Source: Malacoplasma penetrans HF-2 (GTDB lineage: Bacteria; Bacillota_I; Bacilli_A; Mycoplasmatales; Mycoplasmoidaceae). Taken from it: a stretch of DNA of 64,000 nucleotides. The notes under the pieces were generated by a model. That model searched no databases. It was not told the origin of the DNA and saw only the letters and a list, made by a program, of their open reading frames with translations. Positions 1-13,600 of the stretch are shown here, piece by piece. The stretch's first letter is position 1, and every line of letters starts with the position of its first letter. Location: positions 992,001-1,056,000 of the forward strand of contig NC_004432.1 in the NCBI RefSeq assembly GCF_000011225.1, in the 5' to 3' direction. The translations under genes and the position numbers were made by a program.

Positions 1-241
1 TCATATGTTTAGCAATTACAAAAGTTCTTCTGAACTGTCTGTCATTTAGACCATACAAGTACATCATTTTTTGTTTTTCTTGTAATTGTTCACCATAACC
101 TGATAATTTAACTCTTTTGTTACCATGTTGACCTGGTGCATAAGTTCTTTTTTTACCTTTAATAAACTCTCTTTCAGTTTCTAATAAAGAGAATCCATAT
201 CTTCTTGATTTTTTAGTAATACTTCCTAAGTATCTTGACAT
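1..241 (-). CDS. rpsD: 30S ribosomal protein S4, N-terminal part (cut by window edge)
   Basis: The first 80 residues of ribosomal protein S4 are visible; the rest lies beyond the left edge. The protein starts [20 protein letters not shown] and continues with the family hallmarks YAPGQHG and a basic RRTF segment. S4 is a primary 16S rRNA-binding protein that nucleates the small-subunit body. The ATG at 241 follows a good ribosome-binding site (TTGGAGAT, about 7 nt upstream), which fixes the start. It is transcribed away from the neighbouring membrane-protein gene, so the two share the divergent 300-bp gap. Confidence 0.95.
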   Translation of the reverse strand, partial: MSRYLGSITKKSRRYGFSLLETEREFIKGKKRTYAPGQHGNKRVKLSGYGEQLQEKQKMMYLYGLNDRQFRRTFVIAKHM

Positions 242-542
242 AATTAATATCTCCAATAATTTAAAATATAAAAACTTATTTTTTATAAAAATTTAAAAAC
301 AAGTAAAAAATAAAATACATAATAAGGTTCTTGATTCTTTAAAGATAATTTAATGTAGATATGTTCAGTATTTCAGCATACTTACTAATAAAGCTTAATA
401 GCCATTAAATTATTTATTTAAATATCAAAATGCTGACTATGCAAAAATAATTATACAATAAAAAGCTTTTTTAATTTATTTAAATTGATTTATTTAATAT
501 GTTAAAATTCCATATTATTTTAATGATTTAATTATCATAACT
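242..542. other. Divergent intergenic region / rpsD leader
   Basis: This 301-bp AT-rich stretch between rpsD (-) and the membrane-protein gene (+) has no ORF. It must hold the rpsD promoter and leader. On the minus strand a small hairpin (AGTAT-GCTGAA-ATACT, near 380) lies about 130 nt before the rpsD start. In other Firmicutes rpsD is autoregulated through an S4-binding leader RNA; I cannot show that the known fold is present here. On the plus strand, weak TATTAT and TATCAT boxes lie just before the membrane-protein start. Confidence 0.4.
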
Positions 543-1472
543 ATGATTACAAAAAGAGAAAGAATTAATAAGGTAATTTCTTTTATTAAAAAACCATCTA
601 AAAGTTTTCAAATTATTTGAACTGCTTTAACATTTGCATTAGTTATAACATCTATTTTAATAGCTATATTTTTAGATACTAAGATTCTTAATTCTATTAT
701 TTATGGTTTTACTTGTTTCTTTTTTATATATTTTTTATATTTATTTTTTAACCATTATAAAAAATATATCAATCAGTTTATATCTTCAAAAATAAAGAAT
801 ACTAATACTTATACAAAGTTGTCAAATTCAAAACTATTTAATCATTATGATAGGAAAATTTTATCTTATATACTATCAATTATTTATTCAGTGATTTATG
901 TATTGGTTCTAATTACTTTTGGAATTATATATAGTTCAAAATATTATGGAATCTTTTCTGCTTATTATTTGTTATCAATATGTATAAAAATATTAATTAT
1001 TTTAGGAATTTTAAAATTTAAAAATAGAGAAGATGTACAAAAAAGGATTCAATTAATATCCTCATTACTATTATTGTTATTAAACATTGTTATATGTCTT
1101 TTTATTACACTTATAATTTTTCAACCTAATAAAGTTCAATATGACAATTGAGTAATTATAATTTTTAGTTCTTTAACAACAATAAGGTTAATTACAATAA
1201 TTGTTTCTTTAAAAAAATGAAAAACAAAAGAACCATTAAAATTAATTTTAAAGAAAATAAGGTTTATTGAACTTTTAGTAACAGTTGTTATTTTACAAAC
1301 AACAATGCTTGCATATTATGGGGCAACTCAGTCTATGGAAATATTAAACTACACAATAGGGTTTGTGGTCTTTGTTTCAATTGTTATTTTAGTAGGATGA
1401 ATTTTAATAAGTTCTATAATCCAATATGTTAAATTTAATAAAAATAAAAAAGATCAACTATTAAATAATTAA
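543..1472 (+). CDS. Multi-span membrane protein of unknown function
   Basis: This gene encodes 309 residues when TGA is read as Trp; one such codon sits at 1149-1151. About eight hydrophobic segments are visible, for example around residues 24-45, 50-68, 105-130, 135-155, 165-190, 203-220, 238-255 and 268-292. They are separated by short Lys-rich loops, and the C-terminus is basic and cytoplasmic-looking. I see no catalytic motif or transporter signature and do not recognise the family. The start is the first ATG of the open frame; no clear Shine-Dalgarno sequence precedes it, so a leaderless or weakly initiated mRNA is possible. It ends in a shared bidirectional terminator. Confidence 0.7.
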
Positions 1473-1485
1473 GTTGATCTTTTTT
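1446..1485. terminator. Bidirectional terminator
   Basis: A perfect 13-bp stem (AAAAAGATCAACT / AGTTGATCTTTTT) with an AT-rich loop overlaps the end of the membrane-protein gene. The A-run on one flank and T-run on the other let it stop transcription from both the + gene and the converging lipoprotein gene. Confidence 0.85.
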
Positions 1486-1491
1486 ACATTA

Positions 1492-4405
1492 TTAGTTTTT
1501 TCAACCAAAGTCTCTATAGTTAGTACCTTGAGTACCAGTTCTTGCTATATAGTTTGGATTAACCAATGAATAAGTAATGTTATTTAGTCCAGATTCAGAT
1601 CTTGGAACATAACTGTAATCACTGTCTAAAACTGTTGTTTCATATAATGCTTGTGCAGTTCCTTCCCCTGCATATACACCAACTCATTTAGAGAAGTCTG
1701 AAGATTTTCTTTGTTTAAAAATATCATGACCAATGTATAGTTGTTGATATGAAGTTGGAGCAGTTGCTGAGTACACAAGTTTAGAGGGGTTAGTGACATA
1801 TTCAGCAAATTTAGTTTGATCAAAAACATCATTTGCAAACAATTTATTCAATAAACCTATCGCTAATAAACCGTATCTGTTTCCAGGAGACATATTAGTT
1901 TGAGTTATGCTATTTTCATCATAGCTTCCAGTAGATGTTCCATTAATAGTTAAACCCATTGCTTGTAGAGTTTTGTCATCAAAAGCAGCTGCGATTCTTG
2001 CATCATCATCAAATTTGTTTTTTGAAGGCGTTCCATTAGCAGTAGAAGAACTGCTATTACTTGCCAGTGTTGAAACTGTATATTTTTTGGCATTACTATC
2101 CCAATTAGCACCCATTACTTTAACAGCAGAAACCATGCTTGATAAGAAAGTAATAAATGAGTTGTGAGCATTAGTTCCAGGAACTGCTTCAATATATGAA
2201 TCACCATTTCTAAGACTTTGTAAAGTAGTATCAGCTTCTAACCAAGTACCAACACCATTATAATCTGGTGATCAGTAACTGAATCCTAATGGAGATGATT
2301 GCTTGTTAAATCAAACAGAAGCACTTGGAGTTGTCCCAAGTCTAGGGATTGCAGTCATTTGTAATAAACCATCACTAATATCATTAATCACTTGTTGCAT
2401 TCTGTTAAGTAAGTTTTGATAGTTAGATGTAAATGTTTCTCCAAACTTAATTGAGAACTGTAAAGGATTTCTAGCATTTGCTCCATATTTTTCTAAAGCA
2501 GATTTTAATGCAGCTTTATCTATAGTTATATTTTCAACTGTCACATCTGAAGAACTATAGTTGTAGTATGGTACAGTAAAAGTTTCTAAAGTTTGTTTTA
2601 CTTGATTTTTGTAGTCATTATATTTTCTAGGTAATCCACCATATAAGTTTTCATTTGAAACTTGTTCATAGTATCCACTAAATACACCATATGGAGTTGC
2701 ACTTAATTGGAAATCACCAGAAGATGGTAAGTTAATTAAACTTAATTGATATCAGTTTATCAATCCTGAAATTGCAGCTCTTATAGTATATGATTCTTTA
2801 GAATTTCACTGGTAAATAAATTGAGCCATATTACCTAAATAATCATTTGCTCTCACTGTTGTTCCATCCAATACATATGGATTTGGAGTATAAGCAATAT
2901 AGTTAGATTGACTAACTTGAACAACTTTTTCAAGAACTAAACCACTACCTCTAAATAATGAAGCAGCTTCACTCATTTTAGTAGAAGGAACAGAAGCTAA
3001 GAAATCATTTTGTTTAGATTTAAATAATTCAAAATATGTGTCTGCAGTTCCACTACCATAAGTTATAGAAACTGTTTTAATTCTAGATTCATTAGTACCA
3101 TTTTTATTTGTTGAGCCATTAGAATGATTTAATAAATCTTTTCCAGCAGTTTCCATATAAGTGTTATTTAATTGGAAAATTAAATTAGCTGATGTGAAAG
3201 AAGAAACATAGTAAGCACCTGCAAATCACACATCTTGTGTAAATTCACCCAATCCACCAGAACCATAAATTCTAGATCAACTAGTTCCACTTTGGTCAAT
3301 GCTGTATTCACCTGAATCATTTGAATATGAAATTGGAGTTCCACTTTGTAAATGAATGTTTTTAATTTTTTGGTTATCATGTGGTAATGCAGCAAAGTAT
3401 TCTTTTGTTAACATACCAAAAGTGTAAGGGTAAGCACCATTTATATAAAAAGTAAAAATATTATCATTTTTGTTAGCATAGTTATCAATTCTAAAGTTTT
3501 CTCATTCAAGATAACCTTTAGATTCATAAGGAGCACTAGAATCAGAACTACTTGTTGTATATCCTGCAGTTTTATTAAAATCTAAACCTATTAAATCCAA
3601 GAAATAACCATTTCTGTTGTAACTTAAACTTGCTGCTAAATAATATATCTCAATAGCTCTTTCAAAATCTTTGCTAGATATTTTCCTTTTTTGATTTCCT
3701 TTGCTATCTACTCAATGGTTGTCTGTATCAACAATAAATTGATATACTGTTCCATCTGAAATAGCTTTTTTATAAATAGTCAGTTTGTGTGTTTGTAGTA
3801 ACACCACTACTTGTTGGTTCTAAAGGAGATTCACTTAATTTATTTTGTAACTGTAAAATCCCTTTTGATCTTTGAAAAACTCAGTAATCTGTACCTTCAT
3901 TATAAGTGGTTGCAGAAGAGTTTCCGTTTGTAGTAGTTGTAACACTAATAGTGTTTTTTAAAGCATCAATAACATTGTTATATGTACTATCATTTCAATT
4001 TGAATTTTCTAAAGATACATCAAATTGAGATTCTTTTGATTTTAAATATTCTCCAATTGCTTTTGCAGTTGTATCATCTTTAAAAACTATTACAGCTTTT
4101 GCACCATCTAAAGTTAAAAAATCTTTTGTAGTACTTTGTGTGTTTCCTTGACTATCAAAAGAAAACTCTCCAACTGTTTGATAAGAAACTAAATTGTACA
4201 ATGCAGATTGAGCATAAGTACTAATTGGAGAATTACTAAAAGCACTATTTAATGGACTATTATTGTCAGCTAATATATCTGTTGGTGAATAAGTTTGAAA
4301 TACACCACTTGACTGATATGGAATAGCACAAGAAGATAATCCAATAGTTACTGCAGATGCTAATGTTGCAGAACCAAATATCTTAAAATATCTACTCTTT
4401 TTCAT
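1492..4405 (-). pseudogene. OppA-like lipoprotein, family 1 copy A (frameshifted)
   Basis: This is the downstream-most of five tandem paralogues. The N-terminus has a lipoprotein signal, MKKSRYFKIFGSATLASAVT, with lipobox GLSSC (Cys 26). Reading breaks after residue 211: one extra A among positions 3773-3776 turns the conserved TQTDYYKKAI into TQTDYL-stop (TAA at 3770-3772). The frame that resumes there runs without other stops to TAA at 1492 and matches the paralogues throughout, ending GTNYRDFGWKN. Either the gene is recently broken, or it is switched off by slippage, or the assembly has a 1-nt error. Intact copies look like extracellular solute-binding lipoproteins of the oligopeptide type. 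Confidence 0.8.
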
Positions 4406-4477
4406 ATTTATTACCTTTTTTTAAATAATAAGTCACATTTAAATTAAATAATTATTAAATTAATTTACAGAGTAGAT

Positions 4478-4512
4478 AAAAAAAGATTAATTCCTAATTG
4501 AATTAATCTTTT
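4478..4512 (-). terminator. Terminator of lipoprotein copy B
   Basis: Hairpin AAGATTAATT / AATTAATCTT with an 8-nt loop; on the minus strand it is followed by a T-run. It lies just downstream of copy B and before the leader of copy A, so the two genes are separate transcription units. Confidence 0.75.
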
Positions 4513-4517
4513 GTAAA

Positions 4518-7436
4518 TTAATTATTATTTCAACCAAAGTCTCTATAATTTGTTCCTTGAGTACCTGCTCTTGCAACATAGTTTGGATTAACCCAAGCAT
4601 ATATGATGTTGCTTAGTCCAGATTCTGATCTTGGAACATAACTATAATCACTATCTAAAACTGTTGTTTCATACAATGCTTGTGCAGTTCCTTCTCCTGC
4701 ATATACACCAATTCATTTAGAAAAGTTTGAAGAAGCTCTTGATTCAAAAATATCATGACCAATATAAAGTTGTTCAGCTGATGTTGGTTTGTTTTGTGAA
4801 TACATTAGTTTTGATGGGTTTGCTACATATTCGTCAAATTTATCTTTTTTAAATACTTTGTTTTCAATTAATTTGTTTAGTAAACCAATAGCTAATAAAC
4901 CATATCTATTCCCAGGAGTCATATCTTGTTGAGTAATATTTTTTTCATCATATGTACTGCCGCTAGCCGCTCCATTCAATGTAATTCCCATAGCTTGAAG
5001 AGTGTCATTACTGAAAGCTGATTTAATTCTAGAGTCTTTATCAAATTCATTGTCTTGTTTCACATTTCCGTTTGTTCCAGACCCACTTGATGTTGAAGAA
5101 ACACTATACTTATTGCCAGTAGAATCTCAAGTTGCATTCATTACTTTAACTGCAGACACCATACTAGATAAGAAAGTAATAAATGAGTTATGTGCATTAG
5201 TTCCTGGAGCCCCTTCATATGTTTTACCATCTGATGTTTGTAAAGTTTGAAGAGTAGTATCAGCTTCTAATCAAGTACCAACACCATTATAATCTGGTGC
5301 TCAGTAACTGAACCCAAGAGGAGAAGATTGTTTATTAAATCAAACTGTAGCACTAGGTGTTGTTCCAAGTCTTGGCACAGCAGTCATTTTTAGCAATCCA
5401 TCACTAATATCAGAAATTAACTGTTGCATTCTGTTAAGCAAGTTTTGATAGTTTGAAGTAAATATCTCACCAAACTTAATTGAGAATTGTAATGGATTAG
5501 ATATTGTTGCATTATATTTAGCTAAAGAGGCTTTTAAAGTTGTTTTATTAATATTTATTGTTTCAACTGTTACTCCAGTAGATTCATATTTATAATATGG
5601 AACAGAAAAATCACCTAATGTAGAATTAACATTTTTCTTATAGTCATCAAAACTTCTAGGTAAGCCACCACTCAATTTTCCTTGTGATACTTGTTCATAG
5701 TATCCATTAAATACACCATAAGGAGTTGCACTTAATTGGAAATCTCCAGAAGATGGTAAATTAATTAAACTTAATTGATATCAGTTTATTAATCCAGCAA
5801 TTGCAGCTCTTATAGTATATGAATCTTTAGAGTTTCATTGGTAAATAAAATCTGCCATATTACCTAAAAAATCATTTGCAACTACACTACTACCATTTAA
5901 TACATATGGATTTGGAGTATAAGCAATATAGTTAGATTGACTAGTTTGGACAACCTTTTCTAACACTAATCCATTACCACTAAATAGTTGAGCAGCTTCA
6001 CTCATTTTAGTAGAAGGTACTGAAGCTAAAAAGTCATTTTGCTTAGATTTAAATAACTCAAAGAAAGTATCAGCAGTTCCACTTCCATAAGTTATAGAAA
6101 CTGTTTTAATCTTTGATTCTTTTACATTGTTTTTCTCAGTTGACCCATTTGCAGGATTTAATAAATCCTTTCCAGCACTTTCCATATAAGTGTTATTTAA
6201 TTGGAAAATTAAATTAGCAGAAGTAAATGCTGAAACATAATATGCTGCTGCAAATCAAACATCTTGAGTAAATTCTCCTAATCCTCCTGAACCATAAATT
6301 CTAGATCAGTTAGTGCCACTTTGATTAATACTATATGAACCATTAGCAGATTTTTCATATGCAATTGGAGTACCACTTTGTAAATGGATATTTTCAATCT
6401 TTTGATTAGTATGTGGTAATGCAGCAAAATATTCTTTTGATAACATTCCAAAAGTATATGGATATGCACCTGTAATATAGAATGTGAAAATATCATTGTT
6501 TTTATTAGCATAGTTATCTATTTTAAATTTTTCTCATTCTAAATTACCATTAGATTCATAAGAAGAAGATCCATTTTCTTTATACCCTGCAGTTTTATCA
6601 AAATCCAAACCAATTAAGTCTAAGAAATAACCATTTCTGTTATAACTTAAACTTGCAGCTAAATAATATATCTCAATTGCTCTTTCAAAATCTTTACTTG
6701 AAACTGGTTGTTTTACATTACCTTTACTATCAACTCAACTATTATCTGTATCAATTATGAATTGATATACAGTTCCTTGAGAAATTGCATCTTTGTAGTA
6801 TTGAGTTTGGCTATTTGTAGTGACACTTGCTTCAGTTGGTTTTAAATCACTTGTGCCTCCTAATTTATCTTGAAATTGCAAAACCCCTCTTGATCTTTCA
6901 AATACTCAATAATCTGTTCCTTCAGTAAATGTTTTACTTGTTGTACCATTACTTCCATTATTAGATATATTTGCAGTTATAGGACTTTTTAAATTAGTAA
7001 TTAAATTACTATATCCATTTTCACTCAAATCAGAAATAGTACCACTTATATCAAAACTTGATTCTTTACCTTTTAAATATTCATCAATTGCATTTGCAGT
7101 TGCTTCATCTTTGAAAACAAAAACTGCTTTTGCACCATCTAAAGTTAAATAGTCACTTGTAGTACTTTTTGTAGAACCATCAGTATTAAATTCAAAATCA
7201 CCAACAGTTTGATAAGTTACCAAATTGTATATAGCAGATTGTGCATATGTACTAATTGGGGAGTTATTGAAAGCACTATTTAATGGGCTGTTATTATCAG
7301 CTAAAATATCTGTTGCAGAATAGGTTTGAAAAACTCCATCAGATTTATAAGGGATTGCACAAGAAGACAATCCAACAGTTACAGCAGATGCTAAAACTGT
7401 AGAACTAAAGATTTTAAAATATCTACTCTTTTTCAT
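4518..7436 (-). CDS. OppA-like surface lipoprotein, family 1 copy B
   Basis: An intact paralogue of 972 residues. A signal peptide ends in lipobox GLSSC with the lipidated Cys at 26, so the mature protein should be anchored on the outer face of the membrane. I infer a family-5 solute-binding (OppA-type) fold from the order of diagnostic pieces: SSKDFERAIEIYYLA near residue 240, KTVSITYGSGTAD with FELFKSKQNDFLASVPS near 430, SNYIAYTPNPYV near 500, and YWAPDYNGVGTWLEAD near 710, which matches the W-x-x-DY-x-D region of OppA proteins. The role would be peptide capture for an ABC importer, but no permease or ATPase genes are in this window, so adhesion or decoy functions remain possible. The start is set by AAGG upstream of ATG and by paralogue alignment. 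Confidence 0.7.
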
Positions 7437-7506
7437 TTTTCATTACCTTATATTTCCTTAAAAATAAAACAGTAATTTAATAAATGGTTATTTAATTTTT
7501 GGGAGT

Positions 7507-7550
7507 AAAAAAATAAAAGACAAATTTAGAAAGCACTAAATTAATCTTTT
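7507..7550 (-). terminator. Probable terminator of lipoprotein copy C
   Basis: Imperfect hairpin (AAAAGA-C-AAATTTAG / CTAAATT-AA-TCTTTT) followed on the minus strand by seven T. It sits between copy C and the leader of copy B, as in the other spacers of this array. Confidence 0.55.
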
Positions 7551-7562
7551 AATTTTTATAAA

Positions 7563-10460
7563 TTAGTTTTTTCAACCAAAATCTCTATAGTTTGTACCTT
7601 GAGTACCAGTTCTAGCAATGTAGTTAGGGTTTACTAAAGAATAGATAATATTGTTTAATCCAGATTCAGATCTTGGCACATAACTGTAATCACTATCTAA
7701 AACAGTAGTTTCATATAATGCTTGAGCAGTTCCTTGTCCTGCATATACACCAATTCATTTAGAGAAAAGTCCAGAAGCACCTGCTTTTATAACATCATTT
7801 CCAACATAAAGTTCATTGTAATCTTTTGGGGTATTTGTTGAATACATTAATTTAGAAGGATTTTGAACATATGCATCAAACTTAGTTTGATCAAATACAT
7901 TGTTAGCAATTAATTTATTTAATAATCCAATTGCTAATAAACCATATCTATTTGTAGCAGACATATTTTCTTCTGTAATCCTACTTTCATCATATGAAGA
8001 AGAACTATTACTTCCATTATTAGTTGTTAAACTAACACCCATCGCTCTTAATGTGTCACTAGAGAATGCCTTTTGAATTCTTGTGTCATTTTCTAAAGAA
8101 GATCCATTTGATGTTGATGAATTAGGTAAAGTTTTTACTTCATATTTATTCTCACCTTGATTTCATGTTGCACCCATTGCTTTAACAGCTGCAACCATAC
8201 TAGATAAGAAAGTTATATAAGAGTTATGAGCATTAGTACCAGGAACACCTTCTATTGTTGTAGAATCATTTATTTTTAAACTTTGAACAGTAGTATCAGC
8301 TTCTAATCAAGTACCTACACCATTATAATCTGGAGATCAGTAACTAAATCCAAGTGGAGAGGATTGTTTATTAAATCAAACAGAAGCACTAGGTGTTGTT
8401 CCTAGTCTTGGGATTGCAGTCATTTTCAATAATCCACCACTTACTGAATCTATAACTTGTTGCATTCTATTTAATAGATTTTGATAGTTAGAAGTAAATG
8501 TTTCACCAAACTTAATAGAAAACTGTAATGGACTATTTCTTGCACCATATGATTCTAAAGCTTGTCTAAAAGTAGTCTCATTAATCTTTAATTTTTCAAC
8601 AGTTACTCCAGTACTTCCATAATTGTAATAAGGGACTTCAAACTCTCCTAAAGTAGAACTTACTGAACCTTGGTAATCATTTAAAGATCTTGGTAAACCA
8701 CCATATAAATTATTTTGAGATACTTGTTCATAGTATCCACTAAATACACCATATGGAGTTGCACTTAATTGGAAGTCACCAGAAGAAGGTAAATTAATTA
8801 AACTTAATTGATATCAATTGATTAATCCAGCAATTCCAGCTCTTATAATATATGAGTTCTTAGAATTTCATTGGTAAATAAATTGAGCCATGTTTCCCAA
8901 ATAATCATTTGGTACTACACTTGAACCAGATAATACATAAGGATTTGGAGTATAAGCAATATAGTTAGACTGACTAGTTTGAACTACTTTTTCCAAGACT
9001 AAACCATTACCACTAAATAACTTTGCAGCTTCACTCATTTTAGTAGAAGGAACAGAAGCTAAGAAGTCATTTTGTTTAGATTTAAATAATTCAAAATAAG
9101 TATCTGGTGTTCCACTACCATAAGTTATCGAAACTGTTTTAATTCTAGATTCTCTAGTCCCAGATGAAGTAACATTACCATTTGTATGGTCTAATAAGTT
9201 TTTACCAACAGTATCCATATAAGCATTGTTTAATTCAAAAATTAAATTAGCTGAAGTAAATGCAGAAATATAATATGCACTAGCAAATCAAACACCATCA
9301 GTAAATTCACCTAATCCACCAGAACCATAAATTCTAGATCAATTAGTTCCACTTTGATCAATTGCAAATTCGCCTGAATCAAAAGTATAAGAAATTGGAG
9401 TTCCACTTCTTAAATGAATGTTTTTAATTTTTTGGTTAGTGTGTGGTAATGCAGCAAAGTATTCTTTTGATAACATTCCAAAAGTATAAGGATAAGCTTC
9501 TGTTATATGCAAAGTGAAAACACTATTATTTACACTTTTATAATTTTCAGTTTCATATTGTCTTCAGTCTAGATAACCAGAAGATCTATATGATGGAGAT
9601 CCATTAGTGTATCCTGCAGTTTTATAAAAATCTAAACCAATCAAATCTAAGAAATAACCATTTCTGTTGTAGCTTAAACTTGCTGCTAAATAATATATTT
9701 CAATTGCTCTTTCAAAATCTTTACTAGATATTTGAGCTTGCTTATTCCCTTTACTATCAACTCAAGAATTATCTGTATCAACTATAAATTGATATACAGT
9801 TCCATTAGAAATAGCACCATTATAATATTCAGTTTGAGTGTTTGTAGTTACACCTGAATCTGTTGGTTTTTTATCAGTGCTACCCAATTTTTCTTGTAAT
9901 TGTAAAACACCTCTAGATCTTTCAAATACTCAATAATCGGTTCCATCAGTATAAGTTTTTTTAGTTGTAGAAGAACCACCTGTGCCATTGTTAGTTTCAG
10001 TTCCTTCTATACTAGTTTGTAAATTACTAATCATGCTATTATAAGCATCAGTACTTAAATTTGTTGCAGATAAATCAAAAGCAGAATTTTTTGTTTTTAA
10101 AGCTTCATTAATAGAATTAGCAGTTTCTTCATTTTTAAAAACAACAACAGCTTTTGCACCTTCTAAAGTTAAAAAATCTTTAGTAGTACTTTGTGTATTT
10201 CCTTTATCATCAAATGAAAATTCACCAACAGTTTGATAAGTTACCAAATTATATATAGCAGACTGAGCATATGTACTAATTGGAGAGTTATTAAAAGCAC
10301 TGTTTAATGGACTATTATTATCAGCTAAAATATCAGTTGCTGAATAAGTCTGAAAAACCCCACTAGACTGATAAGGGATTGCACAAGAAGACAATCCAAT
10401 AGTTACAGCACTAGCTAAAGTTGCAGAACCAAATATCTTAAAATATCTACTCTTTTTCAT
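7563..10460 (-). CDS. OppA-like surface lipoprotein, family 1 copy C
   Basis: An intact paralogue of 965 residues with the same lipobox as copies A and B (Cys 26). It is closest to A and B: long blocks such as the SPDYNGVGTWLEAD region and the ETTVLDSDYSYVPR C-terminal region are nearly the same at DNA level. Differences cluster in Ser/Asn/Gly/Thr-rich loops (for example GGSSTTKKTYTDG near residue 165 and NNGSNSSSSYDES near 825), the pattern expected of surface-exposed variable loops. The ATG at 10460 follows AGGTAACTAAAA. Solute-binding is inferred from fold-level motifs; no transporter partners are adjacent. Confidence 0.7.
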
Positions 10461-10548
10461 TTTTAGTTACCTAACTATTTATTTTTTAATAATAAAACAG
10501 TTTTAGACTAATTGACTATTAAATTAATTATTAAAATCTTGGAAAAAT

Positions 10549-10583
10549 AAAAAAAGATTAATTAGTTAATTCTAATTAATCTT
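10549..10583 (-). terminator. Terminator of lipoprotein copy D
   Basis: Perfect 12-bp hairpin (AAGATTAATTAG / CTAATTAATCTT) followed on the minus strand by a T-run. It ends the copy D transcript before the leader of copy C. Confidence 0.75.
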
Positions 10584-10602
10584 TAAAAAAGTATTTGTTT
10601 TA

Positions 10603-13600
10603 TTAATTATTTCAACCAAAATCTCTATAGTTTGTTGATTGAGTACCAATTCTTGCAGTATAGTTTGGATTTACTAAAGAATAAATAATATCAGTTAATC
10701 CAGATTCAGATCTTGGCAAGAAACTGTAATCACTATCTAATACTGTTGTTTCATATAATGCTTGTGCAGTTCCCTCACCTGCATAAACACCAATTCATTT
10801 AGAGAAATATCCAGAAGCACCCGCTTTAATAACATCATTGCCTATATATAATTCATTGTAATTAGTAGGAGCACTAGTTTTTGTGTTCAGTTTAGAAGGA
10901 TCATTTACATATTCTTGGAATTTAGATTGATCTATAACATCATTTTCAATTAATTTATTTAATAATCCAATTGCTAGCAATCCATATCTATTCCCTGCAG
11001 ACATTGATGAATCTGTAATATTACTAATATCATATGAAGAAGGAGTTGATGAAGCAGCAGAAAGAGAAATTCCCATGGCACTTAAAGTATCATTCTTAAA
11101 AGCTGTAGCAATTCTTGTATCACTATCAAAAGTATTATTAGTACTTAAATTTCTAGTTGTGCCATTTGTTGTAGAAGTAACTGTATATTTGTTAGGTGTT
11201 GAACTACTATCCCATGTTGCACCCATAACTTTAACAGCAGACACCATACTGGATAAGAATGTTAAATATGAATTATGAGCATTTGTTGCAGGAATTGCTT
11301 CAACAGTTGTTTCTCCAATTTTAGAACTTTGAATAGTAGTGTCAGCTTCAATTCAAGTTCCAACACCATTATAGTCAGGACTTCAGTAACTAAACCCCAA
11401 TGGAGAAGATTGTTTATTGAATCAATCACTGGCAGAAGGAGTTGTGGCTAATCTTTGAATTAATGAAACTCTAATTAAACCACCACTAAGTCTTTCTATA
11501 GTTTGTTTAACTCTATTTAAATAATTTTGGTAATTTGAAGTAAAAGTTTCACCAAATTTAATAGAAAATTCTAGAGGGTTGTTTCTTGTTGCTCCAAAAT
11601 TAGTTAATGCTGTTTGCAGCGAAGATTGACTAATTGTTAGTTGTTTTACTGTAACCCCAGAATTATTGCTGCTACTTCCAGAAGAACTAGAACTATAAGT
11701 ATAGTAAGGAATAGTAAAGTCTCCTAACATATCATTTGTTGTACTAGTGTAAGTTGTGTATGTTCTTGGTAAACCACCATATAAATTCCCAGCAGCTACT
11801 TGTTCATAATATCCATTAAACACTCCATAAGGAGTAGCACTTAATTGGAAATCACCAGAAGAAGGCAAATTAACAGAACTTAAGTTTTTTCAATTAACTA
11901 ATCCTGAAATTGCTGCTCTTATAGTATAAGAATCTTCTGAGTTTCATTGATAAATGAAATCTGCCATATTTCCTAAGTATTCATTTTTAATAACTGAAGT
12001 TCCAGACATTACATAGGCACTTGGAGTATATGTTATATAGTTTGATTGGCTAGCTTGTACAACTTTTCTAGGAGTTAAACCTCTGCCTTTAAATAATCCA
12101 GCAGCTTCACTCATTTTATCTGATGAAACAGCAGCTAAGAAATCATTTTGTTTAGATTTAAATAATTCATAGAAAGTATCTGTTGTACCACTACCATGTG
12201 AAACTGAAATTGTTTTAATTCTAGATTCTCTACTAGTTTTATTTGTGCTTCCAGTAGAAGAATCTAATAAATCTTTGCCAGCACTTTCCATATATGTATT
12301 ATTTAATTGAAAAATTAAGTTAGCTGAAGTAAATGCTGAAATATAGTAAGCACCTGCAAATCATACATCTTGAGTAAATTCACCTAGTCCACCTGAACCA
12401 TAAATCCTAGATCAATTAGTGTCACTTTGATTAATAGCATAACTACCATCATTTACATCATAATCAATTGGAGTCCCACTTTGTAAATGGATGTTTTTTA
12501 TTTTTTGATTAGTGTTTGGTAATGCTGCAAAATATTCTTTTGTTAACATTCCAAAAGTATAAGGATAAGCTTCTGTTATATAAAATGTAAAAACACTGTC
12601 ATTCAAGTTTTTAAAGTTGTTCACATTATAGTTTTCTCACTTTATATAAGTGTGTCCTTCACTATCTGTTTCTTGATAAGAATAAGTACTTGAATTTGAT
12701 GTGCTTGTATATCCTGCAGTTTTATTGAAATCTAAACCAATTAAATCTAAGAAATATCCATTTCTGTTGTAATTTAAGCTAGCTGCTAAATTATAGATTT
12801 CAATTGCTCTTTCAAAATCTTTACTAGATACAGTTTGTTTTACATTCCCTTTGCTATCTACTCAACTATTATCTGTATCAACAATAAATTGGTATACAGT
12901 TCCATTTGAAATTGCATTTTTATAATATTCTGTTTGAGAATTTACAGTTACTTCATTAGGTTGAGTTTCTGCAGTAATTCTAGATTGTGAATTAGAGCTA
13001 CTATTTTTTCTTGGGTCTCAAGGAGTATTACCAATTCCATTTTGAAATTGTAAAGCACCATCTTTTCTTTGAAAAACTCAATAGTCAGTTCCTTCTTTGA
13101 ATTTTGTAGAACTAGAAGATTGACCACTAGATGTGCTTCCATTTGTATCTAATTCTTCAACTTTTAATTCTTCAAGAATTTTTTCATATGAATCATTACT
13201 TAAACTACCTAGTTTTGTCAAATCAAAATCTGAGTGCTTAGATGTTAAATAATTATTAATTGCAGTAGCAGTTGTATCATCTTTGAAAATGAAAACTGCT
13301 TTAGCTGCATCTAATTTTAAATAATCACTAGTAGTACTATTTGTAGTGTTATTAGAACTAAAAGAAAAATTACCTACAGTTTGATAAGTCACTAAATTAT
13401 ATAAAATAGATTCAGCATATGTACTAATAGGAGAATTGCTGAATGCACTATTTAAAGGACTGTTGTTATTCTCTAGTAAATCTGTAGCAGTATAAGTTTG
13501 AAAAACACCACTATTTTGGTATGGTACATTACAAGAAGTTAAACCAACTGTTACTGCTGTTCCTAAAACAGAAGCACTAGCAAACTTAAAAAACTTACTT

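Noticed and set aside
1626-1838. Small ORF on the minus strand inside lipoprotein copy A
   Set aside because: It is an out-of-frame shadow of the lipoprotein reading frame, without a ribosome-binding site or a conserved counterpart in the paralogues.
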